DNA of 64,000 nt from Bog-473 sp049513455 (GCA_049513455.1 JBEKWB010000039.1:1-64000), one strand, 5' to 3'; counted from the stretch's first letter, positions 7,190 to 17,287 are shown. Numbers and translations: made by a program. Notes: generated from the letters alone by a model not told the origin.

Positions 7190-10100
7190 GTGACCGCTCC
7201 CGCTCTCCCGATGGTCGACCGTTTCCACCCGGCGGTGGCGGCGTGGTTCGCCCGCCGGTTCCCGGACGGGCCGACACCCCCCCAGATCGCGGCCTGGCCC
7301 CACATCGCGGCGGGGAGTGACGTCCTGGTGGCGTCACCGACCGGTACGGGGAAGACGCTGACCGGATTCCTGGTGGCCATCGACGCCGCCTACCGGGCCG
7401 CCGACGCCGGGACGCGCCAGGGCGGGCTGCCCGAGGTGCTCTACGTCTCCCCGCTGAGGGCCCTCGCCGTCGACGTGCACGAGAACCTGCACGTGCCCCT
7501 CACCGAAATCCGGGACGAAGCGGCGCGGCTGGGCTACGGCGACCCCGGGCTGCGGGTCGCCGTTCGCACCGGTGACACGCCGGCCGCCGAGCGGGCCGCC
7601 ATGCGCAAGAACGCGCCGGACATTCTGGTCACCACCCCCGAGTCGCTGTATCTGCTGCTGACCGCGCCCTCTTCCCGGGCGATGCTGCGCGGGGTGCGCA
7701 CCGTCATCGTCGACGAGGTGCACACGCTGGCCCGCGACAAGCGGGGAAGCCACCTGTCGCTCAGCCTCGAAAGGTTGGACAGTCTGGTGACCGAGGCCGG
7801 CGGTCATCTGCAGCGCATCGGGCTCTCCGCCACGCAGCGGCCGCTCGACGTCGTGGCCCGTCTCCTTTCCGGCGTGCACGACGGGCGCCCGCCGACGGTG
7901 ATCGTCGACTGCGGTCACGCCCGCGACCTGAACGTGGCCATCGAGCTCCCCGACAGTGAGCTCGAAGCCGTGGCGAGCGGGCTGCAGCTCTCCGATGTGC
8001 TCGACCGGATCGCCGCGCACACACGCGAGCACCGCACGACCCTCATCTTCGTGAACACCCGCAAAATGGCCGAGCGCGTGGCCCATCAGTTGGCCGAGCG
8101 GTTGGGAAGTGCCGACAACGGTGGCGGTGACGTCGATGCCTCGCTTCTGGTGGCCGCGCACCACGGGAGCCTCTCGGCGGCCCGCCGGCGGATTGTCGAG
8201 ACCCGCCTGCGGGCCGGCGACCTGCGCGCGCTGGTGGCCACGGCCTCCTTGGAACTGGGTATCGACGTGGGGCCGGTCGAGTTGGTCTGCCAGATCGGCT
8301 CGCCCCGTGCCATCGGGACCTTTCTCCAGAGGGTCGGGCGCGCCAACCACCAACGGCACGGGGTGCCGGCGGGCCGGCTCTATCCGATGACCCGGGACGA
8401 GCTGGTCGAGTGCACCGCGCTCCTGGCTGCCGTCCGCGAGGGGCGGCTGGACCTCCTGGAGCCTCCGATCGCGCCGCTCGACGTCCTGGCGCAGCAGCTC
8501 GTGGCCGAAGTGGCGGCGGCCGAGGAGCGCAGCGTCGAGGAGATGTGGGACATGACCCGCCGGGCCGCCCCCTACGCCGAAATGCCCCGCCAGGACTTCG
8601 ACGACGTGGTCGCCCTGTCGAGCTGGGGCATCGAGACCGGACGGGGCCGCCGCGGCGCCCATCTCCACCACGACGCTGTCAACGGGCGCCTGCGGGCGCG
8701 ACGCGGCGCCCGCCTGGCTGCGCTGACCAGCGGCGGGGCCATTCCCGAGACCGGTGACTACCGGGTCGTGCTCGACCCCGAGGGCATCACCGTCGGGTCG
8801 GTGCACGAGGACTTCGCCGTCGAGGCGACCGCCGGGGACATCTTCCTCCTCGGCACCCACTCGTGGCGGGTGAAGAAAGTCGAGGTCGGCATCGTACGGG
8901 TCTACGACGCCGGCGACCTGCCCCCGACCATCCCCTTCTGGTTGGGCGAGGCGCCGGCGCGCTCGGCCGAGCTGTCCATGGCGGTGAGTGATCTGCGGGC
9001 CGCGCTCGAACCACTGCTGCGCCAGGAGGACGGCGAGGCGGCGCGCCGCCTTGTGATGGAGAGGGCCGGCGTCTCGGTCGACGTGGCGCAGCAGGTGGTG
9101 GCGTACTGTGCCGCCGGGCTGGCCGCGTTGGGCTTCCTCCCCACCCGCGAGCGCATCGTGGTGGAGCGCTGCTTCGACGAGACCGAGGGCACCCAGCTCA
9201 TTGTGCACTCGCCCTTCGGTGGGCGCGTGAACCGCGCCCTCGGTCTGGCCCTCCGCAAGCGTTTCTGCGTGTCGTTCGACTTCGAGCTGCAGGCCGCCGC
9301 GGACGACGACACGGTGGTCCTCTCGCTCGGTCCCCAGCACAGCTTCCCCCTGGCCGGTGTGCGGTCCATGCTCTCCTCCAAGAACGCGGCGGAGGTACTG
9401 ACCCAGGCCGTGCTGCCGCACCCGATGCTGGCGGCGCGTTGGCGCTGGAACCTGACCCGGGCCCTGGTCCTCCCGCGTCAGCGGGGCGGGAAGCGGCGCC
9501 CCATCCATCTCCAGAGGATGGAGGCGGACGACCTGCTCGCCGCCGTCTGGCCCTCGTTGGCCGCCTGCCAGGAGAATGCCGCCCCCGGACCCGTCGTGGT
9601 GCCCGATCACGTGCTGGTGCGCCAGACCGTGGACGACTGCCTGCACGAGGGACTCTCGGTGGAGGGCCTGGTCGACCTGTGGTCGAAGGTGGAGTCGGGG
9701 GCCGTCGCCGTGCACACGGTGGAGTCGTCCGAGCCCTCGCCCCTGTCGCACGGGATTCTGAGTGGACGTCCCTTTACGTTCCTCGATGGTGCGCCACTGG
9801 AGGAGCGGCGCACCCGCGCCCTCTCGTTGCGCCGTGGGTTGGGCGCCCTCGGCCCCAACGGGCTCCCCGTACCGGCCGACGAGCTGGACTCCCTGGATCC
9901 CGGCGCGGTGGCCGTGGTGCTCGAACAGGTGCGCCCGTCCCTCCGCAGTCCGGACGAGTTGCACGACCTGCTGCTGTCGTTGGTGGCCTGTCGCCCCGTG
10001 CCGGGGTGGGTGACCTGGTTCGAGTCGCTGGTCGCCGATGGCCGCGCCCTCGTCGTCGACGGGTGCTGGGCGGCCACCGAGCAGGGGGAGGCCGCGGCGG

Positions 10101-11485
10101 CACTGCGCGATGACGACGAGGCGGCCGCCGCCTGTGTCAGCGGCCATCTCCAGCTGGCGGGCCCGGTCACCGTCCCCGAGCTCACGGCCGATGTGCCGCT
10201 CCCCGCCGGGGCGCCGATGGGCGCACCGGTCACGCCGGCCCGGGCGCGCACGGCCCTGGCCCGTCTCGAGGCGCAGGGTTCGGCCATCGCGCTCCCCGAT
10301 GGCCGCTGGTGCGCGCGTCACCTCCTCGTCCGTCTGCACGGGGCCAGCCGTCAGCGTCGCCGGGGTCTGGTCGATCCGGTCCCCATCAGTGACTTCGTGC
10401 GCTTTCTCACCGGCTGGCAGCACGCCACGCCGACCACCCGGGCCGAGGGCAGGGCCGGACTGCTCGCCGTGCTCGAGCAGCTGCAGGGGATCGAGGCCCC
10501 GGCCGCCGAATGGGAGGCCCACATCCTGCCGGCGCGGGTCGAGGGCTACGACGCCCGCTGGCTGGACGAGCTCTGCCTCTCGGGCGAGGTCGTCTGGGGC
10601 CGGTTGACCCCCCGACCCGAGCGGGCCGGCCGGGCCGGGACGCCGTCACCGTCCACCCCGCTGGCCTTCGTCGTCCGGGAGGACTTGCCGTGGATGCTCC
10701 ATGCGGTGCGGGGAGGCGCCGAGGCGGCGGAGCCGGAAGTGGGTGCCGCGGCCGACGTCCTGGTGGCGTTGCGCGCCCGCGGCGCCTGCTTCAGACCCGA
10801 GCTCGCCACCCTGGCCGGTCGGCTCCCCGCCGAGGTGGACGAGGGGTTGTGGGATCTGGTGGCCCGCGGCATCGTCACCGCCGACGCCTTTTCCGCCGTG
10901 CGGTCGCTGCTCTCGGCCCGCGATCGCTGGAGCACGCGCACCTATCGCCGTCCCGATGGCCGGCGCGGGACCGGGCGCTCAGGCGCCGTTCGTCCCGGGT
11001 TGGCGCGTCGTCGTGCCCCGGCGGGCAGCGGCATCGGGGAGGGGCGGTGGTCGCTGCTCCCGGTCGACGATGTGGTGATGGCCGAACCGACACAGCCCGC
11101 CGACGAGGAGCTCGCCGAGTCGGTGGCCTGGCAGCTGCTGGCCCGCTGGGGCGTGGTGGCCTGGGAGGTCTGGGGGCGCGAGTCGTTCCATGTTCCCTGG
11201 CGTGAAGTGGTGTGGGCCCTGCGCCGGCTCGAGGCGCGTGGCCTGGCCCTCGGTGGTCGTTTCGTGGTCGGGCTCTCCGGCGAGCAGTATGCGCTGCCCG
11301 AAGCGGCCGCGGACCTGCTGAAGGCGCACCGCCGCGCGCCCAGCGGGGAGCAGCTGGTGGTGGCGGGGGCCGATCCGCTGAACGTGACCGGCTCGATCGT
11401 GGGCGGCACGCGTGTCCCGACGAGACGGAACCAACGGGTGATCTTCCGCGATGGCGTCGTGGTGGACGATCTCCGTGCCGGCTGA
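7190..11485 (+). CDS. lhr: Lhr-family ATP-dependent DNA helicase
   Basis: A 1431-residue superfamily 2 helicase starting at GTG 7190. The RecA-like domains carry a Q-motif region near residue 32, Walker A SPTGTGKT (49-56), the DEVH box at 175-178, SAT at about 214-216, and motif VI QRVGRANHQ. A winged-helix/beta-barrel core and a long Lhr C-terminal extension follow. Lhr proteins are 3'-5' DNA translocases linked to DNA repair in actinobacteria. Its 3' end overlaps the pxpA start, so translation may be coupled even though the functions are unrelated. Confidence 0.93.
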   Translation: MTAPALPMVDRFHPAVAAWFARRFPDGPTPPQIAAWPHIAAGSDVLVASPTGTGKTLTGFLVAIDAAYRAADAGTRQGGLPEVLYVSPLRALAVDVHENLHVPLTEIRDEAARLGYGDPGLRVAVRTGDTPAAERAAMRKNAPDILVTTPESLYLLLTAPSSRAMLRGVRTVIVDEVHTLARDKRGSHLSLSLERLDSLVTEAGGHLQRIGLSATQRPLDVVARLLSGVHDGRPPTVIVDCGHARDLNVAIELPDSELEAVASGLQLSDVLDRIAAHTREHRTTLIFVNTRKMAERVAHQLAERLGSADNGGGDVDASLLVAAHHGSLSAARRRIVETRLRAGDLRALVATASLELGIDVGPVELVCQIGSPRAIGTFLQRVGRANHQRHGVPAGRLYPMTRDELVECTALLAAVREGRLDLLEPPIAPLDVLAQQLVAEVAAAEERSVEEMWDMTRRAAPYAEMPRQDFDDVVALSSWGIETGRGRRGAHLHHDAVNGRLRARRGARLAALTSGGAIPETGDYRVVLDPEGITVGSVHEDFAVEATAGDIFLLGTHSWRVKKVEVGIVRVYDAGDLPPTIPFWLGEAPARSAELSMAVSDLRAALEPLLRQEDGEAARRLVMERAGVSVDVAQQVVAYCAAGLAALGFLPTRERIVVERCFDETEGTQLIVHSPFGGRVNRALGLALRKRFCVSFDFELQAAADDDTVVLSLGPQHSFPLAGVRSMLSSKNAAEVLTQAVLPHPMLAARWRWNLTRALVLPRQRGGKRRPIHLQRMEADDLLAAVWPSLAACQENAAPGPVVVPDHVLVRQTVDDCLHEGLSVEGLVDLWSKVESGAVAVHTVESSEPSPLSHGILSGRPFTFLDGAPLEERRTRALSLRRGLGALGPNGLPVPADELDSLDPGAVAVVLEQVRPSLRSPDELHDLLLSLVACRPVPGWVTWFESLVADGRALVVDGCWAATEQGEAAAALRDDDEAAAACVSGHLQLAGPVTVPELTADVPLPAGAPMGAPVTPARARTALARLEAQGSAIALPDGRWCARHLLVRLHGASRQRRRGLVDPVPISDFVRFLTGWQHATPTTRAEGRAGLLAVLEQLQGIEAPAAEWEAHILPARVEGYDARWLDELCLSGEVVWGRLTPRPERAGRAGTPSPSTPLAFVVREDLPWMLHAVRGGAEAAEPEVGAAADVLVALRARGACFRPELATLAGRLPAEVDEGLWDLVARGIVTADAFSAVRSLLSARDRWSTRTYRRPDGRRGTGRSGAVRPGLARRRAPAGSGIGEGRWSLLPVDDVVMAEPTQPADEELAESVAWQLLARWGVVAWEVWGRESFHVPWREVVWALRRLEARGLALGGRFVVGLSGEQYALPEAAADLLKAHRRAPSGEQLVVAGADPLNVTGSIVGGTRVPTRRNQRVIFRDGVVVDDLRAG

Positions 11486-12263
11486 ACGGCGCAGTATCGA
11501 TCTGAACGCCGATCTCGGCGAAGCCGGCGATGATGCCGGAGTGGCGATCGAGCGCGCCCTTCTCGGCCTCGTCACCTCTGCCCACATCGCCTGTGGGGGG
11601 CACGCGGGCGACGAGGAGTCGATGCGGGCGATCGTGCAGGCTGCAGTCGATGCCGGGGTGCGGGTGGGTGCGCACCCGTCCTATCCCGACCGTGCCGGAT
11701 TCGGTCGCCGCCCGATGGAGATGGCGGCGTCCGACCTGGCGGCGTCGCTGGCCGCGCAGGTCAGCGCCCTCATCGACGTGGCGGCATCACTGGGCGCCGA
11801 GGTGTGCTCGGTGAAGCCTCATGGTGCGCTCTACGGCGAGGTCGGCGGCAACGCATCCACCTTTGACGCCCTTGCCGGCGTGCTCGTCGCACTGTGTGAG
11901 CCGGGCACCTCCTTGGTACTCCCCTCCGGCGCCCCTGCGGTCGCCTGGGCGGGGAGGGCCGGCATCGCCGTGCTCGAGGAAGGGTTCGCAGATCGTGCCT
12001 ATACGGCGGGCGGCAGGTTGATGGCGCGCCAGGAGCCCGGGTCGGTCTATAACGAGCCGGCGAGGGCTGCGGCGCAGGCACTCGGGCTGGCCGAACGGGG
12101 GACGGTGGTGGCGGCGGACGGCACGATGCTGACCCTCGCGGTGGACTCCCTGTGCCTGCACGGCGACTCCCCCAACGCGCTCGCCATGGCCCGGGCCGTC
12201 CGCGATGCGCTCGCCGCTGCCGGCATTGCGGTGGCGGCCCCGCCCGCGCGTCGGCCCGCTTGA
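11475..12263 (+). CDS. pxpA: 5-oxoprolinase subunit A (LamB/YcsF family)
   Basis: A 262-residue protein. The family signature IDLNADLGE is near the N-terminus, followed by the metal/substrate region SAHIACGGHAGDE, GAHPSYPDR and VKPHGALY. With PxpB and PxpC it hydrolyses 5-oxoproline (pyroglutamate) to glutamate using ATP. GTG 11475 is preferred because a weak GGTGGA precedes it and the protein then begins in family style. ATG 11451 in frame is the alternative; either start overlaps lhr. The pxpBC fusion follows after 11 bases. Confidence 0.93.
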   Translation: MPAERRSIDLNADLGEAGDDAGVAIERALLGLVTSAHIACGGHAGDEESMRAIVQAAVDAGVRVGAHPSYPDRAGFGRRPMEMAASDLAASLAAQVSALIDVAASLGAEVCSVKPHGALYGEVGGNASTFDALAGVLVALCEPGTSLVLPSGAPAVAWAGRAGIAVLEEGFADRAYTAGGRLMARQEPGSVYNEPARAAAQALGLAERGTVVAADGTMLTLAVDSLCLHGDSPNALAMARAVRDALAAAGIAVAAPPARRPA

Positions 12264-12274
12264 AGGAGGGCGGT

Positions 12275-13975
12275 ATGCCGACCCGCTCCGTCCCGGTGGG
12301 GGAGATCCGCCGCCTGGGCGACCACGCGCTGCTGATCGGCGTTCCCGATGCGGTCGCCGCCCGCCGGCTCACGCGGTCGCTCGCCGCGGCACGGCTCGAG
12401 GGGGTGGCAGAAGTGGTGGGAGGGTTGGCCACCGTCATGGTGGCCTTCGATCCGCGGGCCGGCGATGTCGACGACCGGCGCTCGGTGCTGGCGCACCTGA
12501 TGGAGGAGATCTCCGGGCAGCCCGACGCCGAGGATGGTGGAGCGATCCTCCTCGACATCCCCTGCACCTTCGACGGGCCGGACCTGGCGGAGGTGGCGTC
12601 GCTCGTGGGGAGCACGCCCGAGGCGGTGGTCGCGATGATGACGGCCGGGCCACTCACGGTGGCCGTCGTCGGGTTCTCGCCCGGCTTCGCGTATCTCGCC
12701 GGCCTCCCTGCCGCGCTGCGCCGGGTGCCGCGCCGCTCCCGCCCGCGCCCCTCTGTGCCGGCCGGGTCGGTCGCCCTGGCCGGCGGCCACGCCGCCGTCT
12801 ATCCGTCGGCGTCGCCCGGCGGATGGCAGCTCGTCGGTCACACCGACGAGCAGCTCTTCACACCGTGGGTGCCCCCGTACGCCAGGCTGGCCCCCGGCGA
12901 CCGCGTGCGCTTCGTGAGGCCCACCGCCGCGGTCGGGAACGGCGCCGGAAAGTCGACATCCGCGGACGGTCCGGTCCCCAGCCTGGACACGCCACCCCCC
13001 GGGGCGCGGCCCGTCTTCGAAGTCGACGAGCCGGGCCTACGGTCCGTCCTGCAGGACGGGGGGAGAAAGGGATTGGCCGCCCTCGGTGTCCCGGCCGCGA
13101 GCCCGGCCGATCCCGACTCGTTTCGACTGGCCAACGAACTGGTCGGGAATCCGATCGGCGCGTGCACCCTCGAGATCACGGCGCGCGGCCCGACCCTGCG
13201 TTGCCTGAGCCCGACCTTTGTGGCCGTCGTCGGTGGGTCGCCTGATCTGCGTTTGCAGGGCCAGCCCGTCGCGGCCGGACGCGTGGTGCCCGTCACTGCC
13301 GGCCAGCAGCTGGTCGTCGGCTCGGTGCGGGGAGGGTTCCGTTGCTACCTGGCGATGGCCGGAGGGTTTGTCGGTCCCGCGGTGCTCGGGAGTTTCTCCA
13401 GCGATCAGCTGGCCGGCCTCGGACCCGGACCGATCATGCGTGGCGCGCGACTGTGGGGCGCCGCCACGGAGCCGCCCTTGGGGGACCACCTGCGTCCCGG
13501 CGCGTCGAGAGCGCTCGAGCGGGGCGAGCCGGTCGCCTTGCGGGTGGTCCCCGGTCCCCACCACGAACGGTTCGTCCCCGGGACCTTCGCCGCCCTGGCG
13601 TCGATGCGATTCACCGTCGAGGGGGCGAGCAACCGGGTGGGGCTGAGGTTGCGCCGCGACCCGCGCACACCGGCACTGGTGGCGGCTCCCGGTAGCCCGG
13701 GAGAGCTCGACTCCCAGGGCATGGTCACGGGGGCCGTGCAGGTCCCACCGGACGGGCAGCCGGTGATCCTGATGACCGACCACGCCACCCTCGGGGGTTA
13801 CCCGGTCGTGGCCGTTGTCGCCGCGGTCGACCACGGAGTCCTGGGTCAGTGCGCGCCCGGGACGACCGTTGTTCTCGTGCCATGCGACTGCGACGAGGCC
13901 GGTGAGGCCCTGCGGGAGCATCGGCGTGCCCTGAGTGTGGCCGTGGTCGGCCATTACCCGCTGGCCGTCGAGTAG
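12275..13975 (+). CDS. pxpBC: 5-oxoprolinase subunits B and C fused in one polypeptide
   Basis: A 566-residue fusion. Residues 1 to about 220 are PxpB (KipI/AHS1 type), with FSPGFAYLAGL and the PAGSVALAGG segment. After a Pro/Gly/Ser linker (about 220-250), the PxpC (KipA/AHS2, biotin-dependent-carboxylase-like) domain begins at EVDEPGLRSVLQDGGRKG. The order B-then-C matches the usual gene order, so the fusion simply removes a gene boundary. ATG 12275 has a strong AAGGAGGG site; the frame is open upstream but only as a shadow of pxpA. It acts with PxpA in 5-oxoproline recycling. Confidence 0.93.
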   Translation: MPTRSVPVGEIRRLGDHALLIGVPDAVAARRLTRSLAAARLEGVAEVVGGLATVMVAFDPRAGDVDDRRSVLAHLMEEISGQPDAEDGGAILLDIPCTFDGPDLAEVASLVGSTPEAVVAMMTAGPLTVAVVGFSPGFAYLAGLPAALRRVPRRSRPRPSVPAGSVALAGGHAAVYPSASPGGWQLVGHTDEQLFTPWVPPYARLAPGDRVRFVRPTAAVGNGAGKSTSADGPVPSLDTPPPGARPVFEVDEPGLRSVLQDGGRKGLAALGVPAASPADPDSFRLANELVGNPIGACTLEITARGPTLRCLSPTFVAVVGGSPDLRLQGQPVAAGRVVPVTAGQQLVVGSVRGGFRCYLAMAGGFVGPAVLGSFSSDQLAGLGPGPIMRGARLWGAATEPPLGDHLRPGASRALERGEPVALRVVPGPHHERFVPGTFAALASMRFTVEGASNRVGLRLRRDPRTPALVAAPGSPGELDSQGMVTGAVQVPPDGQPVILMTDHATLGGYPVVAVVAAVDHGVLGQCAPGTTVVLVPCDCDEAGEALREHRRALSVAVVGHYPLAVE

Positions 13976-14002
13976 GCCGGGTCAGCTGGGCGGAGAAGGG
14001 GA

Positions 14003-14785
14003 TCAGACGAGGAGTTTCACCACGGTGGCCAGGCCGACCACAACCACGACGATCCGCAGCGCCGTGGCCGGAATGGACAAGGCAATCCGGGCGCCGACCC
14101 ACCCACCCACCAGGCTCCCGGCGGCGAGCAGGCCGACGGCTTCCCACGCCAGCCCGCCGTGGATCAGGAAGACCGCGGCCGCCACCCCGTTGACGAGGAT
14201 CGACAGGGCGGTCCGGAGCCCGCTGGTGCGCAGGATCGAGTCGGGGAGCGCCAACCCCAGAATTGCCAGCAACATGACGCCCAGGCCGGCGCCGAAGTAA
14301 CCGCCGTAGACCGACGCGGCGAACGTGCCTCCGGCCAGGAGGAGGGGCCTTGTCCGTGGCGGGGCGTGCACCGAGTCGCCCAACGCCCGCCGCAGGAGTG
14401 GTTGGAGGGCGAACAGGATGGACGCGCCGAGCACCAGCCAGGGTGCCAGGGTCCGGAAGAGGGCCGACGAGGTGGTGAGCAGCAGGATGGCCCCCGCTAT
14501 GCCCCCGAGGGCGGCGACCGGGCCGAGCCGGGCCAGATGCTCTCGTTGCCCCGAAATCTCGTTGCGGAACCCGGCTGCGCCTCCGGCGTACCCGGGCCAG
14601 ATGCCCACGGTGTTGGTGATGTTGGCCGTGAGCGCCGGATAGCCCAGGGCCAGCAGGAGAGGGAACGAGATGAGGCTGCCGCCACCGGCCACCCCGTTGA
14701 AGACCCCGGCGCCCACACCCCCGAGAACAAGCAGGACGATATGGGAGGTGCTCAATGATGCTGTTCCCAACACCCCCGGGGTCAT
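14003..14785 (-). CDS. TauE/SafE-family membrane permease
   Basis: A 260-residue, highly hydrophobic protein with about seven to eight helices in two repeated halves. The first half opens with GVGAGVFNGVAGGGSLISFP and contains the NITNTVG segment. The second half opens with AASVYGGYFGAGLGVMLLA. Both are characteristic of the TauE/SafE (DUF81) family, proposed exporters of sulfite or organosulfonates. The substrate cannot be read from sequence. It converges on the pxp operon with a 27-base gap and is divergent from the EthD-like gene. Confidence 0.9.
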   Translation of the reverse strand: MTPGVLGTASLSTSHIVLLVLGGVGAGVFNGVAGGGSLISFPLLLALGYPALTANITNTVGIWPGYAGGAAGFRNEISGQREHLARLGPVAALGGIAGAILLLTTSSALFRTLAPWLVLGASILFALQPLLRRALGDSVHAPPRTRPLLLAGGTFAASVYGGYFGAGLGVMLLAILGLALPDSILRTSGLRTALSILVNGVAAAVFLIHGGLAWEAVGLLAAGSLVGGWVGARIALSIPATALRIVVVVVGLATVVKLLV

Positions 14786-15042
14786 GGGCCGTCAGCGTAC
14801 GGACTCTGCCGCCGACCCATGACAACGAGCCCGTGGCGCGCAAGGTTTCTCGATTTCCCCGTTTCACCTCATGCGGAGCGGCGCCACCGGGCCCGGCTTT
14901 CGGAACCTCCTCCGTTCCCGCTCTGGTTCCGGGGGCCGGCCCGGTGGCGGGCCTGCGCCGGTGCGCGCCCCCGAGGCGCCGCCGCCGAGGCTGGCCTACT
15001 GTGGGGCGGCGAGAAGAGCATCGTGTCGAGGGAAGGAGTTCC

Positions 15043-15408
15043 GTGGTCAGACTTACGTGCCTCCTGCGGCGCAAGCCGGGACTCACACCCGAGGAGTTCC
15101 ACGAACATTGGCGCGAGGTGCACGGTCCGCTGATCGTGGCCCTCGAGTGCGGGCGCCACGTCCTGCGCTACGAGCAGCACCCGCGACCGATGTCGGACTA
15201 CAGCGGCAAAGACGACGGGGGTTTCGACGGGGTCACGGTGCAGTGGTTCGAGAGCATGGACAGCTATAACGCGCACATGGCGGAACCGGACTTCCCCGTC
15301 ATGTGGAAGGACGTCGAGAGTTTCCTCGACACCGACCGGCTCCACTTCATCATCACCGAACATCCTCGTCTGGTGATCGGCGATCCGGGCCCGTTCCCCC
15401 TGGCCTGA
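15043..15408 (+). CDS. EthD-domain protein
   Basis: A 121-residue protein with the EthD-type dimeric alpha/beta-barrel opening RLTCLLRRKPGLTPEEFHEHWREVHGPL, split here as family members show it. The FHEHW...HGPL segment is the most diagnostic. EthD-like proteins range from quinone-forming enzymes to helpers of unknown role. GTG 15043 has a good GGAAGGAG site six bases upstream, and a TACTGT promoter-like hexamer lies further upstream at 14998-15003. The stop is one base away from the stop of the convergent CYTH-CHAD gene. Confidence 0.85.
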   Translation: MVRLTCLLRRKPGLTPEEFHEHWREVHGPLIVALECGRHVLRYEQHPRPMSDYSGKDDGGFDGVTVQWFESMDSYNAHMAEPDFPVMWKDVESFLDTDRLHFIITEHPRLVIGDPGPFPLA

Positions 15409-15409
15409 T

Positions 15410-17164
15410 TCAAGCCGGGTTCTCGCCACCGCCCGCGGCCCGGGCCAAATCGGGCCGTACCAGCGCGGGGGCTGGAGCCGCCGTGCTGGTCGTTGCGCCT
15501 GCCGGCTCGGGCGGGGAATGGTCCGGGAGCACGCGTAGCGTTCGCCGGGCCGGCGGCACCAGCGCCAGGGCCCGGTCACGCCCCCGTTCCATCGTCGTCG
15601 TCAGCTCGAGCCATTCGCGGCCGCGCACGCGGGACACCTCGGCGGGCAGGCGCTCCAGCAGCCGGGCCATCTCCTGGCGGTGCAGCTCGGCCACGCCACC
15701 CATCACGAAGATGGTGGATGCGGGCAGGTTCGCGTCGCCTGTAGCCAGATCGGCCAGGCGGGTGGCCGCCACCTCAGCGTCCTGCATCAGGCCGAGCTGG
15801 TTCTGAAGTTTGGCCAGTTGCCGAGTGTAGCGGTCGGTGCGCTCGTCGTAGAGCTCGGCCCCGAACTCGAGTGAGTAGCGGAGCCGCTTGCAGCGGATCC
15901 GGAGGCGGTGGAAGTCGGCCGCCTCGCCCGAGCGCTTGGCCCGCCGCGCCGCCTTGACCACGGCGGCATGGCGGGAGCAGATCAGGTCGGGGACGGTCAC
16001 GAGGGCCGCGAGGCGGGTGGAAGTCGAACGGCGGGGCGGACCCTGCTGGACCATGGCGGCCATGCCGCTGACGAGCCGTTCCCAGCGGACGGAGTCGAGC
16101 GCCGCCAACAAGGCGGCACGGGCGACGTCTCGCTCGCGGGTCAAGAGCGCAGTGAGCTCGGCCCACAGTTCCTCTTGCCCCGGCTTCACCATGGCCGCCT
16201 GCGCCTGCAGCTGCACATCGAGGTCGCGGACCGCACCCAGGACGCCGGCCAGCCAGCCGAGCTCATCCCGGAAGTTGCGGCTCCGAATGGGGAGGACCTC
16301 GGCGAAGAGATCAAACGCGGCGCGCAAGCGACGTGTCGCGACGCGCATGTCGTGCAGCTCCTCGGGGTCATCGCCCAGGCGCGTACCGGGCTCCTTCTCC
16401 CGGAGCACGGCCAGTTGGCGTCGCAAGACGGCATAGGCCAACTCGCCCAGGTTCATATCGGGGTCGATCTCGGTCGAACCGAGATCAGGCGGTCCCGGGA
16501 TCACCACGCCGCGCGCGAGGAGGCCGGCCTCGAACTTGGAGAGCGTCGCCGGCTGCAGCCCGCATGCGGCGCGCAGTTGGAGCACCAGCGGTCCGAGCGC
16601 ATCCATCCACTCGTGAAACACGCGGACTTCGACTCGGCGTAGCTGCATGGGGCGCTGGCCGTTCCCGACGACGATCACCGTGTCGTCCAGCGCGATCTCG
16701 GCGGCGTCACCGCCGTCGATGCGCAGGGCAAAGGACCGACGTCGGGTTCGGACCTGGAGGACCGGCCGAATCGGCTTTCGGCCGGCGATGGCGTGCAGGC
16801 GGCGACCCACGGGACCGTCGGGCCCGATGTCGCTCACCCCCGACGCGGGTAGCTCCTCGCAAGCTTCGAGTGGTTGCCGCAGCCCAGCCCCGTCCGCCCA
16901 TGGCGCGGTCTTGAGCGTGATTTCGTCGCGACGACCGTGTCGCCGCGTGCGCACCACGAATCCGGCGTTCGCCATCCGCCAGTCGTCCGTGTCGAAATAC
17001 GAATCGACCAACCGCTGGGGCGGTTGGGCCGACGCGGTGATCGTCGTCTGCTCGTACGGCTCGACCGACAGGGTGGGAAGCGTGGCCAGCCACCGCTCAA
17101 CGGGGCGCAGGTCGAGCGCGTCGAATTGCCATTCAATCTCGTCGGGCTCCGGTTCGCGCAGCAT
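15410..17164 (-). CDS. CYTH-CHAD domain protein (inorganic polyphosphate-associated)
   Basis: A 584-residue protein. The N-terminal CYTH tunnel domain (about residues 1-215) has the SYFDTDDWRMANAGFVVRTR pattern and a modified ExExK signature (EIEWQ, last Lys replaced). The C-terminal CHAD helical domain (about 250-530) has the basic pairs HDMRVATRRLRAAF and FHRLRIRCKRLRYSLEF. CHAD domains bind polyphosphate, and CYTH domains act on triphosphate substrates. The ATG at 17164 follows a leaderless-type TACCCT. The open frame upstream to 17761 is antisense to the NUDIX gene and rejected. Confidence 0.93.
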   Translation of the reverse strand: MLREPEPDEIEWQFDALDLRPVERWLATLPTLSVEPYEQTTITASAQPPQRLVDSYFDTDDWRMANAGFVVRTRRHGRRDEITLKTAPWADGAGLRQPLEACEELPASGVSDIGPDGPVGRRLHAIAGRKPIRPVLQVRTRRRSFALRIDGGDAAEIALDDTVIVVGNGQRPMQLRRVEVRVFHEWMDALGPLVLQLRAACGLQPATLSKFEAGLLARGVVIPGPPDLGSTEIDPDMNLGELAYAVLRRQLAVLREKEPGTRLGDDPEELHDMRVATRRLRAAFDLFAEVLPIRSRNFRDELGWLAGVLGAVRDLDVQLQAQAAMVKPGQEELWAELTALLTRERDVARAALLAALDSVRWERLVSGMAAMVQQGPPRRSTSTRLAALVTVPDLICSRHAAVVKAARRAKRSGEAADFHRLRIRCKRLRYSLEFGAELYDERTDRYTRQLAKLQNQLGLMQDAEVAATRLADLATGDANLPASTIFVMGGVAELHRQEMARLLERLPAEVSRVRGREWLELTTTMERGRDRALALVPPARRTLRVLPDHSPPEPAGATTSTAAPAPALVRPDLARAAGGGENPA

Positions 17165-17171
17165 TTTGCCA

Positions 17172-17177
17172 AGGGTA
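17172..17177 (-). promoter_or_regulatory. Probable leaderless -10 element of the CYTH-CHAD gene
   Basis: On the minus strand TACCCT is followed by seven bases and then the ATG at 17164, with no ribosome site. Confidence 0.45.
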
Positions 17178-17287
17178 CCGCCGCCGCGCGCGGATTTCGG
17201 GGAATGAAAGCAGGAGTTGGGGGAATGAACACAGTCAGCACGAGTCGTGCCAGTAGGGTGCCTACTGTGGGTCGTCGAGCCGCAACC

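Noticed and set aside
5245..7380. Minus-strand open frame of 711 residues
   Set aside because: It is antisense to the patatin and methyltransferase genes, both of which have clear catalytic motifs.
7334..10522. Very long minus-strand open frame (1062 residues)
   Set aside because: It lies wholly antisense to lhr, has no recognisable motif, and arises from the high GC content at third codon positions.
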